DNA from: Fasciolopsis buskii
Lineage: Eukaryota; Platyhelminthes; Trematoda; Plagiorchiida; Fasciolidae
Assembly: GCA_008360955.1 (NCBI GenBank)
Contig: LUCM01004940.1
Span: 182,277-246,276, forward strand
DNA: 64,000 nt
Reading direction: 5' to 3'
This document shows positions 12,123-25,399 of this stretch, in pieces; the first letter of the stretch is position 1, and every line of letters begins with the position of its first letter. Both the position numbers and the translations under genes were made by a program. The notes under the pieces are model-generated. The model saw only the letters and a list, made by a program, of their open reading frames with translations. It was not told where the DNA came from and did not search any database.

Positions 12123-15100
12123 AGGATAGAAAAGATGCATGTGTACAGCAAGACTGCATTATGTTTGTTGGCTGCTATGACGTTCTTTTCTTACTCTTGT
12201 ATTTCTACTTGCTATTCACCTTGCGTATTCATTCTTTCTGTAGCTGCATATAATTCTGACGGAAAACACTGGTCAGTGTGGCTTGTTCCATTGTTTAACG
12301 ATGAGCGGTGTTGATGATGTTATGCATCTATTACGGTTGACAACCCATTTACCTCACCTTTTCATTGTACAAAATTGGTTGAATATCTGTTAAGTGCTCC
12401 TTTCCGCCAACGTAAAATTAAGCGGTTCCTTGATCGAAGTGTACCTAATTTGGATGACGGTGTAGGGGGATGGGACATTAGCAAAGTTTACCTGTTCCAC
12501 CATTTGGTAATAATCTTTGCAAAATAAAAAGGCCTTCAACGTAAATGTGTAGTTGACTTTTGATTAACTTATTTAGAGCTGCTTAGATTTTAATTAGATA
12601 CAATTACGATCCGTCAAGAGCAAAGTCAATTCCTCGAACGGTTTCAAAACGGAACCCGGAAGAATATCAAATATGCCAATTAAATCTTCTTAATCACGCA
12701 GCTGCTTGGAAAAGAACACAGGCTGGAATGCTGCGGCGTCGTCGGTGGATATGCTATACCGTTTAACGAAAGACTGACGGTAATGGGTTATTTGAGCACT
12801 GGGAGAAACGATATTGACCGTGAATGTCTCCCCACAGGTAGAACGATACTGAGATTGACAGGGTCCAATTTCAAAGTCAACGTTCTTATGCGATTATCCT
12901 TCGGTCGATTAAGTTACAATCAGTCTGTTTTCATCTAAGCCCACAAGCACATATAAAGCTCACCTGCTTAGGAAGTTAGGGAGCGTAATCTAGTAGCTGT
13001 TTATCTTGACCAATGCTGCATACAGCTTTTTTGAGTTTGACTACTCCAACGGCAGCACAGAATCATAGGGGCAGAAAAGTCAAAACCGCGCTGAGGAAAT
13101 AGCAACGAGGTGGAAATCTTTCGTATTCAAAGGAGTCACCTGCTAAGACATACTGCCACATCGTCTAACGACTCTAACTATTTGATTGGGAGATCTTATA
13201 GACCCCAGCCCAGTAGTCCAGCTCAATCTTAGCTATAGTTTACACATACTGTCGCTAGTTATTGTCTGGCTACCTTGAACCACCCTCCTATTAACACCTG
13301 CCATGGAGAGAAGTGTATACCGAGTGAGCCGATCTGAGGGCATTTAGACAAGCGCCTTGTCGTGAGACCGAGGTAAATAGTTCCACTGCATCACTTGAAT
13401 AATTGGACTCAAGCGGATGTAACATCAGTGACACAACTGATCAGTGCTAGGGCAGAATTTAAAGGAAGGCTTCATGAATGCTTTATTGTAAACACCCGTC
13501 GGTCGCAACTGCGCGAGCTATACAGAGCGTCGTCTGTGAACAGGGGAGAAGTGAAAACAGGCTTTATTCCCATCAACCTATGGAGAATTTTATCTTCTAT
13601 CTGCAATTTCCTGCCAGTTATTTGACTTGGGCAGTCATTAGCGACAATAAAATCTTCAACCTTTGGAGTTCTGTTTGCACTTTGTTTTTCACGCCCGCAT
13701 CCTTTGATCAGCTGGCGACGCTTCTAAGTAAATTTCTTCCTAGATCAGAAGGCATAAAACTGTGAAATTCGGTATTTTGTTCACTGCACGTGGCTTTTCT
13801 GTGCGTTTTTCGCCAAAATGAGCCATAACTTAGATCGGTTAGTAGCAGATTGAAGTTTGACACTTAATTGTTCGATTCCATTTCTGTTGTGTATCCTAGG
13901 TTTGGCATGGACCCGGTTGAACTTAGTTAGGAATGGACCACTTCTAGTCAATAAAATATTTGCATGTGCAATGCAATCTACTGAACATCTATATAAAGCT
14001 GGGCCAAGCTTAGTTGTCGATTCCTCTTCGCAGTTTCCCCAATGGAAATTTTGTTAAGTCTGCTGAATGAAAAGCCCACTCATAGTGTCTGGTGTCTATT
14101 TTGTGGAGTATACCGGAGATGAAATCTGTCCTGGTAATTTCGTCACAGTCAATTGATACTGAAAGGCTGATTTATCCGAATGATTTTGCTTCATTTGGAT
14201 GCAACAGATTTTGACTGGCTTTTCAAAGACCTGAAGATCAATTCTACAGTTTCGTGGTTTCGTTTCTGCTGTGTCAACGGGATAAACCTTCGGTCTTGTT
14301 TCCACGTAAATCAACTAGCTTGCCAAGAACAGATTCTCTGCATGTCGGATAAAGACAGGTTAGAAACCAGGAGGCGTTCGTTTATCTGCTTGCTTATTCG
14401 AAACACGAATAACCTCAGAATGTGAATGGAATGTAAAACACAAGCTAGTCATTATCAGTCCATGATGGCTAGGCAATCGTAACATTGATCGGCGAAACTT
14501 TGGAGGCTCCCTGTAGTTGCTGATCACATTCTGTTGGCCGCTTCTTCAGTAAGGTGTTTCGGTAGGATTCTTCTGTCTGTATAATCTATGGATTAGATAT
14601 TTGCAGATTATGACAAAAAATTATCTACTCGTCCGATTTTTATCTAGACGCTGCATGTGACTGCGCTAAGCATCCTTAGTCAAGTTTTTGTATATAATGT
14701 CTAATTTTCTTGTTCGTTTTCATTCATAGTTATCATGAAAAGGAAGGTCTGCAATTAGACTGCTATCATTAAAATACCATGTGAGTATTCATCAAAAAGA
14801 TTATTTTATTCTTCACGTCAAAATGAAGTTATGGATTGTTTTTGAATGTTTTGACGGACTGCACAAAGCAGTGTCACAAAAAGCATAAAAACGAGTGCAA
14901 CACGGACATGACTATTCTTATGTTTTGACACCTTTGGATAGGTTTTGCCATGTTTCTTAACCGCTTTTCTGGCCAGTGCTAGGTAAGATGAATTTAATTT
15001 ATCCACGAAACAAGCGCAAAAGGGTAAATGGGTGAGGATAGTTTAGAGCTCGAGTCTCAGGTGCAGTACTCTCATTTTACTCCACATCTCCCCTTGTAAG

Positions 15101-16035
15101 CATCAAGGAACTGGTTGTGATATGGGGCAGCTTGATATCACATTATGGTAGCCCAACCGTGGATTATTTGCTAAAGGCTTTCATAAAACATTCTGTAATC
15201 ATATCGCGTAAAACATTCCTACAGATTTGTCACACACAGCATGCACAGCTATCAACTCTCGGAGTATCTATCCCGATCCTGGCATAAGGAAGGAAAGTTG
15301 AAGAAGGGAACAATATCAGCGAACTAATCTGCTATCCACCGAAAACAAACAGTGTACTCAGTTGACTCGAACTGATTTCCTCAAACTGGTTTGCTGGTAA
15401 TACAGTCAGACGTTTGCTACTTATCTCCGTAAGTCCCTCCGATTCGCTATCAGCCGATGGATCCACATTTTCTGAACACCTTGTCCAGCACCTTTTTGTG
15501 TGACGATGTATGCTATGGTAACAATAATCAGATTTGTCTTTACCGGAAGTATTCTGGCAAAGTGAAGACAATTTAGTTAAATACGATAATCATGCTTGCA
15601 TTAACTTCACGTATCTAAATGGAATCGCAGCTTGTAGAATAAATAGATCATTTCATGTGAATAGTATATACATAGTGCTTGGAAATTCACGGCAAACTGC
15701 ACATCATTCAGAAACCATCAGGAGTCGTCATGACAACTACATATTCGATTTCTTGTCAAAAAAGTTAATTTCTCGGGGCTAGCCAAGGCTGAATGGTAAT
15801 ACCGAGCTACGTCCAAGCATTTGTGGTGTTGCTGATTGTTATGCCCATGGGTTTCATGAATTTCATTCCTCCCTAAACGAGGAATCTCACCTGATCATTC
15901 AGAACGGGATGATCATTGCGGCACACCAAATATAGTAAAAACAGTTTATTTAATTGTTCATTTGTGGTGTGAATTTTTAACAATGACGAGACATTGCACA
16001 CCCTAATCCAAACAACTGGTAATAAATGAATTTGC
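12123..16035. other. no gene recognised; possible LINE 3' UTR at left end
   Basis: The first 120 bases are pyrimidine-rich and directly follow the LINE coding tail, so they may be its 3' UTR. The segment from about 13200 to 13560 is somewhat richer in GC than its flanks, and two overlapping plus-strand frames (76 and 95 codons) cross it without a recognisable family. Nothing else stands out. Overlapping opposite-strand frames at 14096-14425 and 15332-15782 look like chance. Confidence 0.4.
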
Positions 16036-16091
16036 GGCTGTGAAGATTTGACCTATCAGTCAACAGTCCTGTGCTTCAATCGATTCACGCC
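16036..16091 (-). repeat. possible degenerate tRNA-derived SINE head
   Basis: On the minus strand an A-box-like stretch (GTGAATCGATTGAAGC) is followed about 28 nt later by AGGTCAAATCTTC. That resembles an RNA polymerase III B box (consensus GGTTCRANNCC) with one base missing. Between them, AGGACTGTTGACTGATAGGTC looks like an anticodon arm. Acceptor stems are not evident. This is the weakest of the tRNA-like relics in the window and could be chance. Confidence 0.2.
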
Positions 16092-16149
16092 CTGTAAAAC
16101 TTGGACAATATGCATTAGCGGCTCCGAATGTGAATAGAAGAATTCTTCT

Positions 16150-16195
16150 CCATTCAATAAACCAGCTTTCACCATTCACCATTCATTAAACCAGC
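16150..16195. repeat. short direct repeat, 29-nt spacing
   Basis: CCATTCAATAAACCAGC (16150-16166) recurs with one substitution as CCATTCATTAAACCAGC (16179-16195), with an extra CACCATTCA just before the second copy. This is a local tandem duplication of about 29 bp. Confidence 0.7.
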
Positions 16196-17074
16196 GTATT
16201 TTGAAGTAACCTGGTAAACGATTCCATTGTTGTAGATGAAAATAAATTCCACCCAGCATTATAGTCGAGATGATATTCCCAGTTCAGGCAGTCTCCATCA
16301 TCTCTGGCAAACACAAGCGAAAACTGGATCAACATCCGTTTGTTGATCAGTTGGCTTATATGACCTGGTTATTTCACGCTTTGGTTCCGGATTCTGTCGA
16401 TGAAGATCGTTTACAAATTTGAACAGAATCAAAACAAATAGTCTTTTCATCCCATTTCGTTAGAAAATTGGAACAAGAATTTAGGGACTAGAGTTGACTT
16501 TCACCCAGTGATCAAACCAAAGGTAAATAGTAACCGTGCCCCAAGAATTTGCGCTCTTTTGCATGGACGCTTCCGCATCCCACTTGTGGCATTAGAAAGC
16601 TGCTTGAATAGAATAAAACCAATAGCTTTTATATCACAGTATTTACATTAGTACTATAATACTTAAATCTGTCTCAAAGATGACGGTAGAATAAACAGTG
16701 TTTAGTTCGAATCGTTTAAATTAGCAGGAATTTTCGAGAATCTCTACACCTATAGTTATTATGAAATACCCCTCCAGTAGGGAGGTCTTGGTAGAAGATT
16801 TTGTTTTTTCCTAATTGTAGTTGACCATGAAGGAACATTTTAAATGACTTCCACCAAGGCAGTTTATAATTCCCGAGTGATAGGTAGAAATTTTGGAGTG
16901 GAACAGTAAGGTGTTCGTACGAAAATCTAAACAAAAGCATGCAATCATTCCCCATAATAAAAGGTAACCAAAGAAGTATCAAAAAACGAAGTATGAAGGC
17001 ACAAAATTGTAGCAATATGTATACTAGATGACACATTTCTTGTGCATCTGCACTGCAGCCCAGCGATATTGCTC
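16196..17074. other. no gene recognised
   Basis: The longest frame is 106 codons on the minus strand (16716-17036). It is rich in Leu/Phe/Tyr because the DNA is A/T-rich, has no recognisable domain, and overlaps another minus-strand frame. I see no repeat or RNA gene. Confidence 0.45.
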
Positions 17075-17108
17075 ACAAAAACAAAAAAAAAAACAAAATA
17101 AAAATAAC
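17075..17108. repeat. A-rich tract
   Basis: Interrupted poly(A) with single C or T interruptions (runs of four to eleven A). It could be the eroded poly(A) tail of a plus-strand retroposon, but no recognisable body precedes it, so only a simple A-rich repeat is claimed. Confidence 0.65.
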
Positions 17109-20100
17109 AGTTGGTTTGTTTCTGCACCCTAAAGTAACGTATGCATGTACTTTGTCCGTATGTATATTTAGGTGTTGACCTTTTCCGTACAAACCTTTTT
17201 CAAATGAGAAATAGTTACATAACTTGTCAGCTTATTTCAAAGTCAAACATATCATAAGTTGTGCAGTCAAAATGATCTGACAGTGGCAAATTCATGAATT
17301 CATGGCAATCAGGCGCAGTAGCTTACCGGAGTAAGAATGCACAAGATGGATAGAGGCATATTCTGAAAAAAATCTTTTAAGATCCCAATCTGTAAGCCAT
17401 GAATTTGCTCTAATGAGCATCACCGCTTCCCATTGGAGTACTAGCGGAAATTGGACTTGTTATTCTCAGGTTTTGTTTGAAATTTAGTTTTTATCTGCTC
17501 ATCGAAGTGAAATAAGTGGCTGAGGTTTGTCTATCAACTCGGGTTATGTGAGACGAACCGTCCTTCGGGTCCTGACGGACATGTTAACTACCTGAATTTG
17601 TAAACGTCCAAGATTTTGCGATCTAAACCAACCCACAAAAATGTGCAAAGTTTGGAGGAAACAATAGGTAAGCAGAGAGAACTGCACAATCTGCTATGAA
17701 CATTGAAAACGTTTTCTAGCCTACCGTAAGATACAGTTTTTCCCTGGACACTTTTGTATATCATTGAGATTTGAAGTTCAACTTAAGATCACAACTTTTA
17801 CGATTTGGTCACTAAATTTGTGAACTAATCCTGCTGCCATTGGTGCTTCTCCTCAATTGTTATTGAAACATAAAGGCTGAATCTTAGAAAAAAAATGAAA
17901 CGGTCTGAGGTCTGGATAAAATAAACTAAATTGTGCACACTGTTCGCATAAGAAATAAGTCGGCTATATGGATAAATCCCACAAATTCTGCTAAATTCAC
18001 ATGATGATTTGATCATTTGGGAAGGTACTAATCTCACTGACTGATGCCATCCAGCTGACATGAAGCGGAATACGTGTGGATTGATTTCGTTGCGTCACTT
18101 GTTTAGCGGCCAGTTATTATTCCATGCTGTGAACGTAACGTCTAATAAATGATATTTTTCAGTGACCTTAGAAGGCGAAAGATATAGTGATATTTGTAAA
18201 ATGGTAATCTGCCATGTGGCTGATGAACTCTGGTTTGGGACTACGAATACTCCCTTAGTATTTATTTGGAACCAGTCATAGCATTTTCCTGTCCAAATGG
18301 CAAGGGCTTTGTCGTAATCGCCATGTTTCCCATGCGGATCAAGAGAATCTATTTTCCCGGGAGCGCACGACTGAAAAGGAGAGTGCCAGTACCCGCTGCA
18401 GTAACCGTGAGATATTTTGTCCTTTTAGCTGTATATAAACCGCATTGCACACTGGTTACTACGAAAACCCAATCCCTGGGATCTTGTGTCTTCTTGTAGC
18501 AGCTAGGGGTTGACTAACCGGAAAACGAATTCGGGCTAATTGTTTTGTCTGTCCGGACAATCACCTAGTGATTCAAGTGAGGTTTCAATCCATTTAAACA
18601 ACTGCTTGTCAAGTTGGGTTCCACAAGAAATCTACCAGTGTGATTAGTTCATTAAATTGTAAAACTTCTGGCCTAAAAGATTAATTACTTCTCACTACAC
18701 TGCGAAAGATTATTTCAGTTTTTAGGGCTCTCATTTTCCAAAGGTGTTCTGCTTGGATTTTTTCAATATAAACATGGTCCATTGACAAACGAGAAATTAT
18801 GCGATTGTGACACTGTTTTTCCGCACAAATGAAACAAGTCTTTAAATTCTTTTGGCTAAATTACACACCTCTTTCGTTCAACAGAAGCGGACTAATTTGG
18901 TGGACATTTATTCTGCAAGAGAACGTCAACAAGTCAGCAATGTAGCATCAAATATGGTTGATTTACTCTCCTAGCGCTGTTGGGTTTTTGCAAAAATAAT
19001 GGACAATACTTTGCCTGGACAGCAGTCGCGGCGAAGATAACTGGGCAAATCTGCAGTATATTTAACTCTGCTATTGTAAAATCCTAATCTAATTGTGAAA
19101 TTAATCTCAAACCGTTTTTTAACAAAACGATACCTATTGGCTAATCGTACGTTTGGTTTGCAAAAATAAGTGAGAGATGTGGTACAGCATTCGGGAAAAA
19201 CCTAGTCTGAACTACATTTGTTTCCAGTTCTTAGTAGTCGATATGAAATATCACCAAGAAACGTTAGCTTTTTCATTTTAGTCCTTTAATGGGGAAAATT
19301 TAGGCGTCCTTGGCATTTATTGTATACAGGACTTTCGGTAACAAATAATCGGTTACTTGTAAATTATAGAACGCAAAACATTTTGTTAAGCATAAGAATA
19401 ATAAACAGCTCCGCCTCTTTCGAGTCCGATTCCGTGTGCAATTCCTAATTAGGTGTTGTGTGGAATTGCATTCCATTCTACTTCATTCCCCGAAAGTAGA
19501 CGTGTGTTGAATTTGCTGGCCATTGGTTTAACAAGTGTCCGCACACTTATGAGGTGTGGCCAGCCAAATCGATATTTTGACGTATGGATTGCAAAAGTTT
19601 AGGTTCACTGTCAAGATTTTTTGGCAGTTTGACAGTCGGGATAAATCTTTGCTTTCCGTCCTAAGGTGAATCTTGTCTAGAGTTAGTTTTTTATTCTGAA
19701 ACAAAGTGGATTCTCTAAGAACCAGAAAATAGTCCAAAAAGTGAGGTTATTAATGCAATGAGCAGCACAATAAAATAATTGCTTACGTACCTTAAAAGCG
19801 GCCGAACACGGAGACAAAGGGAACGAATGAATCAAAAAGTCCCATGATCGGCCACATTTAAAATATGCGATACATGCGGGCAAACAGAACATCGATTTCT
19901 GGTTCACTTTACCGCAATAAAGCAATATTGTTGGTGAGTGCACTTGAAATTTGGAACGAAACAAAAGATTTATACTGAGGGAAGACCAAAGGGAATGCCT
20001 AACAAACTAAAAACAACAGCGACTAAGGGTGGATTTTCCATATGCCCGTCCATCAAATGCCATACGGTCCGCCATGTTCCTTGGACATTTTCTCCGCACA

Positions 20101-22909
20101 GTCGGTCCAATTAAGATCACTTGGTGCTCTCAACCCACCTGCTTAGACTCCCGGATTGTTGAGGTAGTGTTTATATTTCCGTCTAAAGAACTTGAAACGC
20201 TGAGGCTGCACATCTCTTGCCTTCTACCCTAGATATTCTAAGGTCCCAACCAGAAAAGATGCGTGTTCATTTGTTCCTTACTTTTAACATACGAATGTCA
20301 GGCGGTTGATTAAACCCTTGTGCAGTAAATGAAGCCATCTTGGGCCAGTTAATTCCGCTTTCGGGTCCACCTTGCAGTCAAGCCGCTTCGTGGTATACAC
20401 AAATCTAGACACACCCCTTTAGTGAATGGTATCCCGTTGTAATGCATAAAACAGCAGCGTGTAAAATTCGAGTCCCGTCATTTCTAGTCATTTTCCTCCA
20501 TTCGGCAGTCTTTCGAAAGATGCGACCCACCCAATAAATTATTGTGAATTTGTTTTAATAAAGCAACAACAATAGCCTTTTCTTTTACATTTTTACCAAG
20601 GTTTTAATGGTGGCAGAAATTGCGCAGATAAATTAAAATGTAATTTTACTACGTTATGGGGTCACTCGGAAAAGTAATATTCGTTGCTTACCAAAAGGAA
20701 CTAGGAAAAATTCGTCTCGGAAAGCTTTCCTCCCAAATCGAGTTTTTCAACACTGTCAGCTACGGAAACATTTTTCGACGAGTTTTCCTTCTCGCGATCC
20801 CAGTGATTGTACCTTTTTGATTTCACGGTAAAGCGTATAGCACCGTGAGTGAGTGAAATTTTAGACAACCAATTCAACAGCACTTTGATACATTCGGTGA
20901 CATAATACGGACGTTCATATATACGGCTATATTAAGATGTCGAGTCGAGCAAAATAAAACAAGTAAATTTAGTGATAATCGAAAATGCTGAAGGCGGAGA
21001 AAATTAAAGATAAAGATGGACAATCAAAACATTGCGTGATAGTGATAATTATCCTAACGGATTTACTGACCAGTTTCGTCATGCTAATTTAGTCAGAAAT
21101 GTGAAATCATTATTGGTATCTATAACTGGGCGAATTGTTATGCATTTATGATGTGCTCCGCCATATTGCTTTTGAAGCCATTAAAATAAGTTCCTCTTTC
21201 GTGCCCACGTGATAGCAAAACCGATTCTAAGGTCCCATCACTCTAAGTTCCACTGCGTTCCAAGCAGAAGTCTGTTGCAGAACCCAGTGACTGATAAGGA
21301 CGATATAGCAGATAGTGTTGATTTTCTGTAAATCACCGAGGCTTTCCACTGGCAGTCTTTTGTCTGAGACTGGAGTCCCATGTCACGCCCAGAGAATAGG
21401 GTTTGCTGTGTTTCCTAACAAGGAAGAACTAATTCTAGAGCGCTTCCGTATTTTCCTGACGGTGAGTAAGTACGACTTAATGAATCCTTTGCAAATGGTT
21501 TGTTGTTTACTTCCTTCTGGAGGAATGAAGAAGGGGTTCTGACGGAGACGTCTTCGCTCCATCCTTGGAAAGATTTTCAGTTTTCTAGAGAGGGGAAGAA
21601 ATGTTGGACTCTAGTGAGAACGAAAGAAAACGTGTAAAATTTGTGGCTAACGGACGAATTTCGAAGAAAAATAACGAAATTTGACAGTATGATCTGATTG
21701 TACTGCGACTCCGTGTCCGCTTGGACTCCTTCCTCGTTCATTGTGTGAAACAATGTGGAGCTAAGATTGAAGCCAATAAACTATATGCTCCTAAACCCAC
21801 ATGAGATCACGAATCGAAATATTATGTTAATATTAATTACTTGGCTATTCTCTGGCTCAAGAAAACTGCAAATAGGGAATATAAAGGACTATAGGGGTTA
21901 CACAGAGGAAGTCGAGAACGCCAGCAACCCAATTAATTGTGATAGCCTGCCGTCGACAACTATTTTCACTATCGAGTCTTCAAATCTGATTGCACTTCAC
22001 CATGTTCCCTGAGAATTTTTACTAATTAAGAACTAAGAAGGAAAATCAATTATTTTTGGTTCAGTCGACTTTATGACATTGTTATAAGCATCACGTTGCC
22101 ACTCCTTTTTCACTTTCAAAAATGTGGAATGTTGTTTTGCCTATTATTGAAGTTCTGAGTTAAAGTTCCCCGCATCAAACTGACAAAAGATGGTTTTTCT
22201 CTAACTTAGCGAACATTAAAGAAGCCATTGTATTAGTTGCAGGGTGACATTAAGTGGTCATTGCTTATTACACTTGTCTGCTAGCCACAGTATGCAGTAA
22301 TACATTATCAGTTACCTAGAATTTAATGGCTTCGTAGATATAAATAGACTAAGTTCACTTTACGTGCCAAGGGTAGGTGTTTTACGGCTTCGGTACTGAA
22401 TTTAATAAACTAAAAGCTATCAGCGGATGCCTTGTCGATCACTCTGTTTCCAACGCAAAATGAAGCGTAGGTGCAAGTTCCAAATCTATTTCTCATACCG
22501 GCACATTTCTTTATCCGTTTGTCTTTCGTTCTCGTAAGTATTTTGACTTCTTTGAGGAACTCAGATCGTTATGGGTAGCTTATTTGTGTACTCTTATTGG
22601 AGAAAAATCGACCTCTTATAGGAATTTTTCAATGGATATTTCAACAGTTGGGAAAACAGCGTTACATTTGCTTTGGATCTGTCGAATTGTGCGAATTTCC
22701 TAGTCAGAAGAAATAAGCGAGTACGCTCATTAGTGACAAGTAATATGAATTTGATTCTTGCAAAACGCTGTGAGTTAACATGAATTTCTGATTTATTAGC
22801 ACAGTGGTCAGCCAGGTTTTCATTACAAATACCCCGATCCATCTCCATCGCGTAATAAACTGAACAGGTTTTAGTATATCTAGTTTGGCATACGTTGTCC
22901 TGCGAAAGA
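17109..22909. other. no gene recognised
   Basis: About 5.8 kb without an assignable feature. A GC-richer plus-strand frame (18266-18499, 77 codons) and one at 20029-20232 (67 codons; begins MDFPYARPSNAIRS) were read through. Neither shows a known domain, and splice-like borders are not convincing. All other open frames are within chance length. Confidence 0.45.
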
Positions 22910-22952
22910 TAGATCAGTCGCGTCCCAGTCTGAAGGCTGCGGGCTCAAATCT
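22910..22952 (+). repeat. tRNA-derived SINE head (internal pol III promoter relic)
   Basis: TAGATCAGTCG (22910-22920) fits an RNA polymerase III A box (TRGCNNAGYNGG type). GGGCTCAAATCT (22941-22952) fits a B box (GGTTCRANNCC type). The 20 nt between them are shorter than in most tRNAs. They contain a possible anticodon arm, CAG closing with CTG around TCTGAAGG. A closing acceptor stem is not seen, so this is not an intact tRNA gene. It reads like the 5' head of an old tRNA-derived SINE. The body downstream (about 22953-23060) is not assigned to a family. Confidence 0.4.
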
Positions 22953-25188
22953 AACACCGCCGGTCTAACTCCAACTGGCATCTTCTGTTAGTCGCAACTC
23001 CCTCCACGAAAATGATGTACATTGCAGATTCACTCACAAAGATGGTACAAAACTATGAAAAATATTAAAATATTGTGGTTGATGTCACGTGACAGTCGTT
23101 CACGTCATTTGAGGAGACGGATTGTAAGAAATACGGAACATACATTTCGATGGGCTGCACACTGTTGGAAACTGCTTAGAAATAATCAGGATGGAACCAA
23201 AATAACACGTTGTTTTTATTCTGCCAAGCCCAGGTGTGCTGATTCCTAGCCCTGACAAAGTCTCTGATTTAATTCTGAATGCGCAAGTCAATTTCTACCG
23301 GAATGTGCATTAGACTTTGGCTTTCCAAAAATCTGCAATCAACGAATCCGAATCAACTATGAGACAACCAGTAATCTCAAGATGCACCATCATAGATATG
23401 AATGGATATACCATAGCCTTAGATCCACGGTTTTTGGAACGATTTAACAAAAATACTCGGAAATAGGATTTGCCCCGAGCCTTCTGACCATGGTTTCAAT
23501 CCAACAAAAACCAAAGCAAACTGTACAACAGAAATTTCAAAAATAATTTACATCATATGATTAACGTGGACTCAATCACACTCAGCTTTCATATCCCGCT
23601 CGTCGCTCAGCCTAGGATGCCCCGGATAGTCGTACTTATTCTAGACTTCGTCCTTATAAGGTTGAAAAAACAAATCGTCAGTCTACATTTAGTAGTACCA
23701 GAAGAGACAACCTATATTTTTACTTTCTTCTATTTATGTTCAGCAGCCGGTAATTATTCTTGGTTTTTTAAACGCAAGCAGTTCACGGTGAGTTCACAAT
23801 TGACCAGCAAGTTCACACAGCACTAAAGGCTATGCAAGGCAATACTTGATCAATATCCATTTTCTTAAATATCCCTCTACCATATCAAGTTTCGAGGCTT
23901 TCTCGATCATCAGATGCGACTGGAATGTAATCATATTGCGTCTCGTTTCAGTGCATCTCTGTTGTCTGTTGTCTAGTCTGGACCGCATGTCACGATTCAT
24001 GAGTGATTTTGAAGGCAATTTAGCTGCTGTTGTTTCGAAGGGACCTATTTTTTATCTTCTCGATTTAAAGCTGAAACAGACGGAGACATTATAGTCCTTT
24101 CTTGATGGCCTGTGAATGAGAGCGAATCAACCTCATATGTTTGTGATGCCCCGAGACTTTTGAAGAATTGGTCACATTATAGCTACTTTTGTAACTTTTA
24201 GAAGCCTTGGAGTTCACAGGCTCCATCCAAGACGCATTTTCCAGTTTGTTTTGTCTTCTGGACTTCCATTGTTTCTGTAAATTTACCAAACGCCCGTGGC
24301 TCTTCTCTCTTTTCATGTGAAGGAATTTTAAACTAACGTCCACACGCGTGACAAATCTTTTCAGGTAAAATGACCTTTCGTGAGTATTCCGTCAAACAAT
24401 TCCCTAATAATGACTGCAACCTAGGTCAAAATATTCACATAAACTTGACTGTGACTTAACCTAATGCCTATGTCTTTCTTATACACAGCCTTACTCATAG
24501 TAAGCCACTCTCCCTTACAAAGGATTCCAAAAATTCTTTTGCTGCTTGTTACCCGAGACTTCACAAAAACCTAAGTCAATACACAATTTGCTGAGTACAT
24601 GTTTTCGCTACCATATCATCATGTGATTGTGGAATGTAGTCGACCTCAAAAAGATTGGGTGCACTGCAAGAGCGGCGGCTTAGCACTTAATAGACTGGAA
24701 AATTACGCTAAATATTTGCTGAAATAAGCATGAGAGATGAAAACCAGCACACAGTTATTACCGAATTCTCTCTTTATATTGGGTAACTGCATCTGTTCAT
24801 TGGCATAAACTCAAACCCCTTTCAAGAGACAACAACAACAACGTCGGCAGCAGTGAATGATACTTCACCTGTCAAGGTTCATTTACTCAAATGCGTAGAC
24901 GATCACTTCTGAAAGCAGGAACTCTCAAAATTTTGCTGTGCAACCAGGTTACCTTGAAATAGAAGTTGGTCTGTTCAATGAGCTATGTTGCTCCAGGCTG
25001 ATTGTGCACCTCACATCCTTGCTGTCTGATGAAAAGGTGATTTGTCGTTTCTATGTCAAGTGCCATTATGTCGCATTTCTAACGCCTCCGCGCTCTCTTC
25101 ATAAGCACTATCCAACTGCCGAACACTATCCTGATTGTCGTGCACAATGCGACACCATTAGCTGGATTTGATATTTTGTTTACCCAGG
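22953..25188. other. no gene recognised; may include SINE body
   Basis: The first 100-200 bases may be the body of the SINE-like element. Beyond that the open frames (75-89 codons at 23022-24094, both strands) overlap each other and look like chance. A short CAA repeat lies at 24830-24842. A pyrimidine-rich stretch ending TTTACCCAG (to 25188) could be a splice acceptor leading into the candidate exon that follows. Confidence 0.4.
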
Positions 25189-25228
25189 TGAATATTCAAC
25201 CGGCTCATAGTTAAACGGCTGAGCTAGA

Positions 25229-25357
25229 ATGCAACACAAAATCCGACTTGCCGTGGAGAAGGATGCTACGTGGCTAGCCACATTATTCTGTATGGCGGTT
25301 TGCGTTTGCGGGTACGTGAATATAGACGGGAATCTACGGCATTACCGTAAATCTAAG
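25229..25357 (+). CDS. candidate first coding exon with signal anchor, unknown product
   Basis: The ATG at 25229 opens 43 codons to a donor-like AAG/GTATTT junction at 25357/25358. Read through, the frame stops at TGA 25397-25399. The predicted start carries charged residues (MQHKIRLAVEKDA), then a hydrophobic stretch TWLATLFCMAVCVCGYV (residues 14-30) like a signal peptide or anchor, then a polar, basic tail (NIDGNLRHYRKSK). An acceptor-like TTTACCCAG ends at 25188, so 25189-25228 could be 5' UTR in the same exon. The DNA is richer in CG than the flanks. No downstream exon was identified and no family is recognised. A frame this short is easily produced by chance, so the case rests on the borders and the hydrophobic profile. 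Confidence 0.25.
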
Positions 25358-25399
25358 GTATTTTTCCCTCAGGGATACAGGAAACATTTAATTTGCTGA

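Noticed and set aside
9829..14764. GGTCTGCAATTGAGACTGCT (9829-9848) and its copy with one base missing (14746-14764)
   Set aside because: The flanks are unrelated, and allowing one gap, a match of this length is roughly expected once by chance in 64 kb.
1186..16686. ATCTGACTCAAACGATGACGG (1186-1206) and the similar ATCTGTCTCAAAGATGACGG (16667-16686), each after AT-rich DNA
   Set aside because: With one substitution and one gap over 20 bases and no similarity beyond, it is compatible with chance. A genome-wide search would be needed to show a repeat family.
23463..23500. GGTTTCAATCC, a B-box-like sequence
   Set aside because: There is no A box at tRNA spacing and no foldable arms. A single B-box match is frequent by chance.
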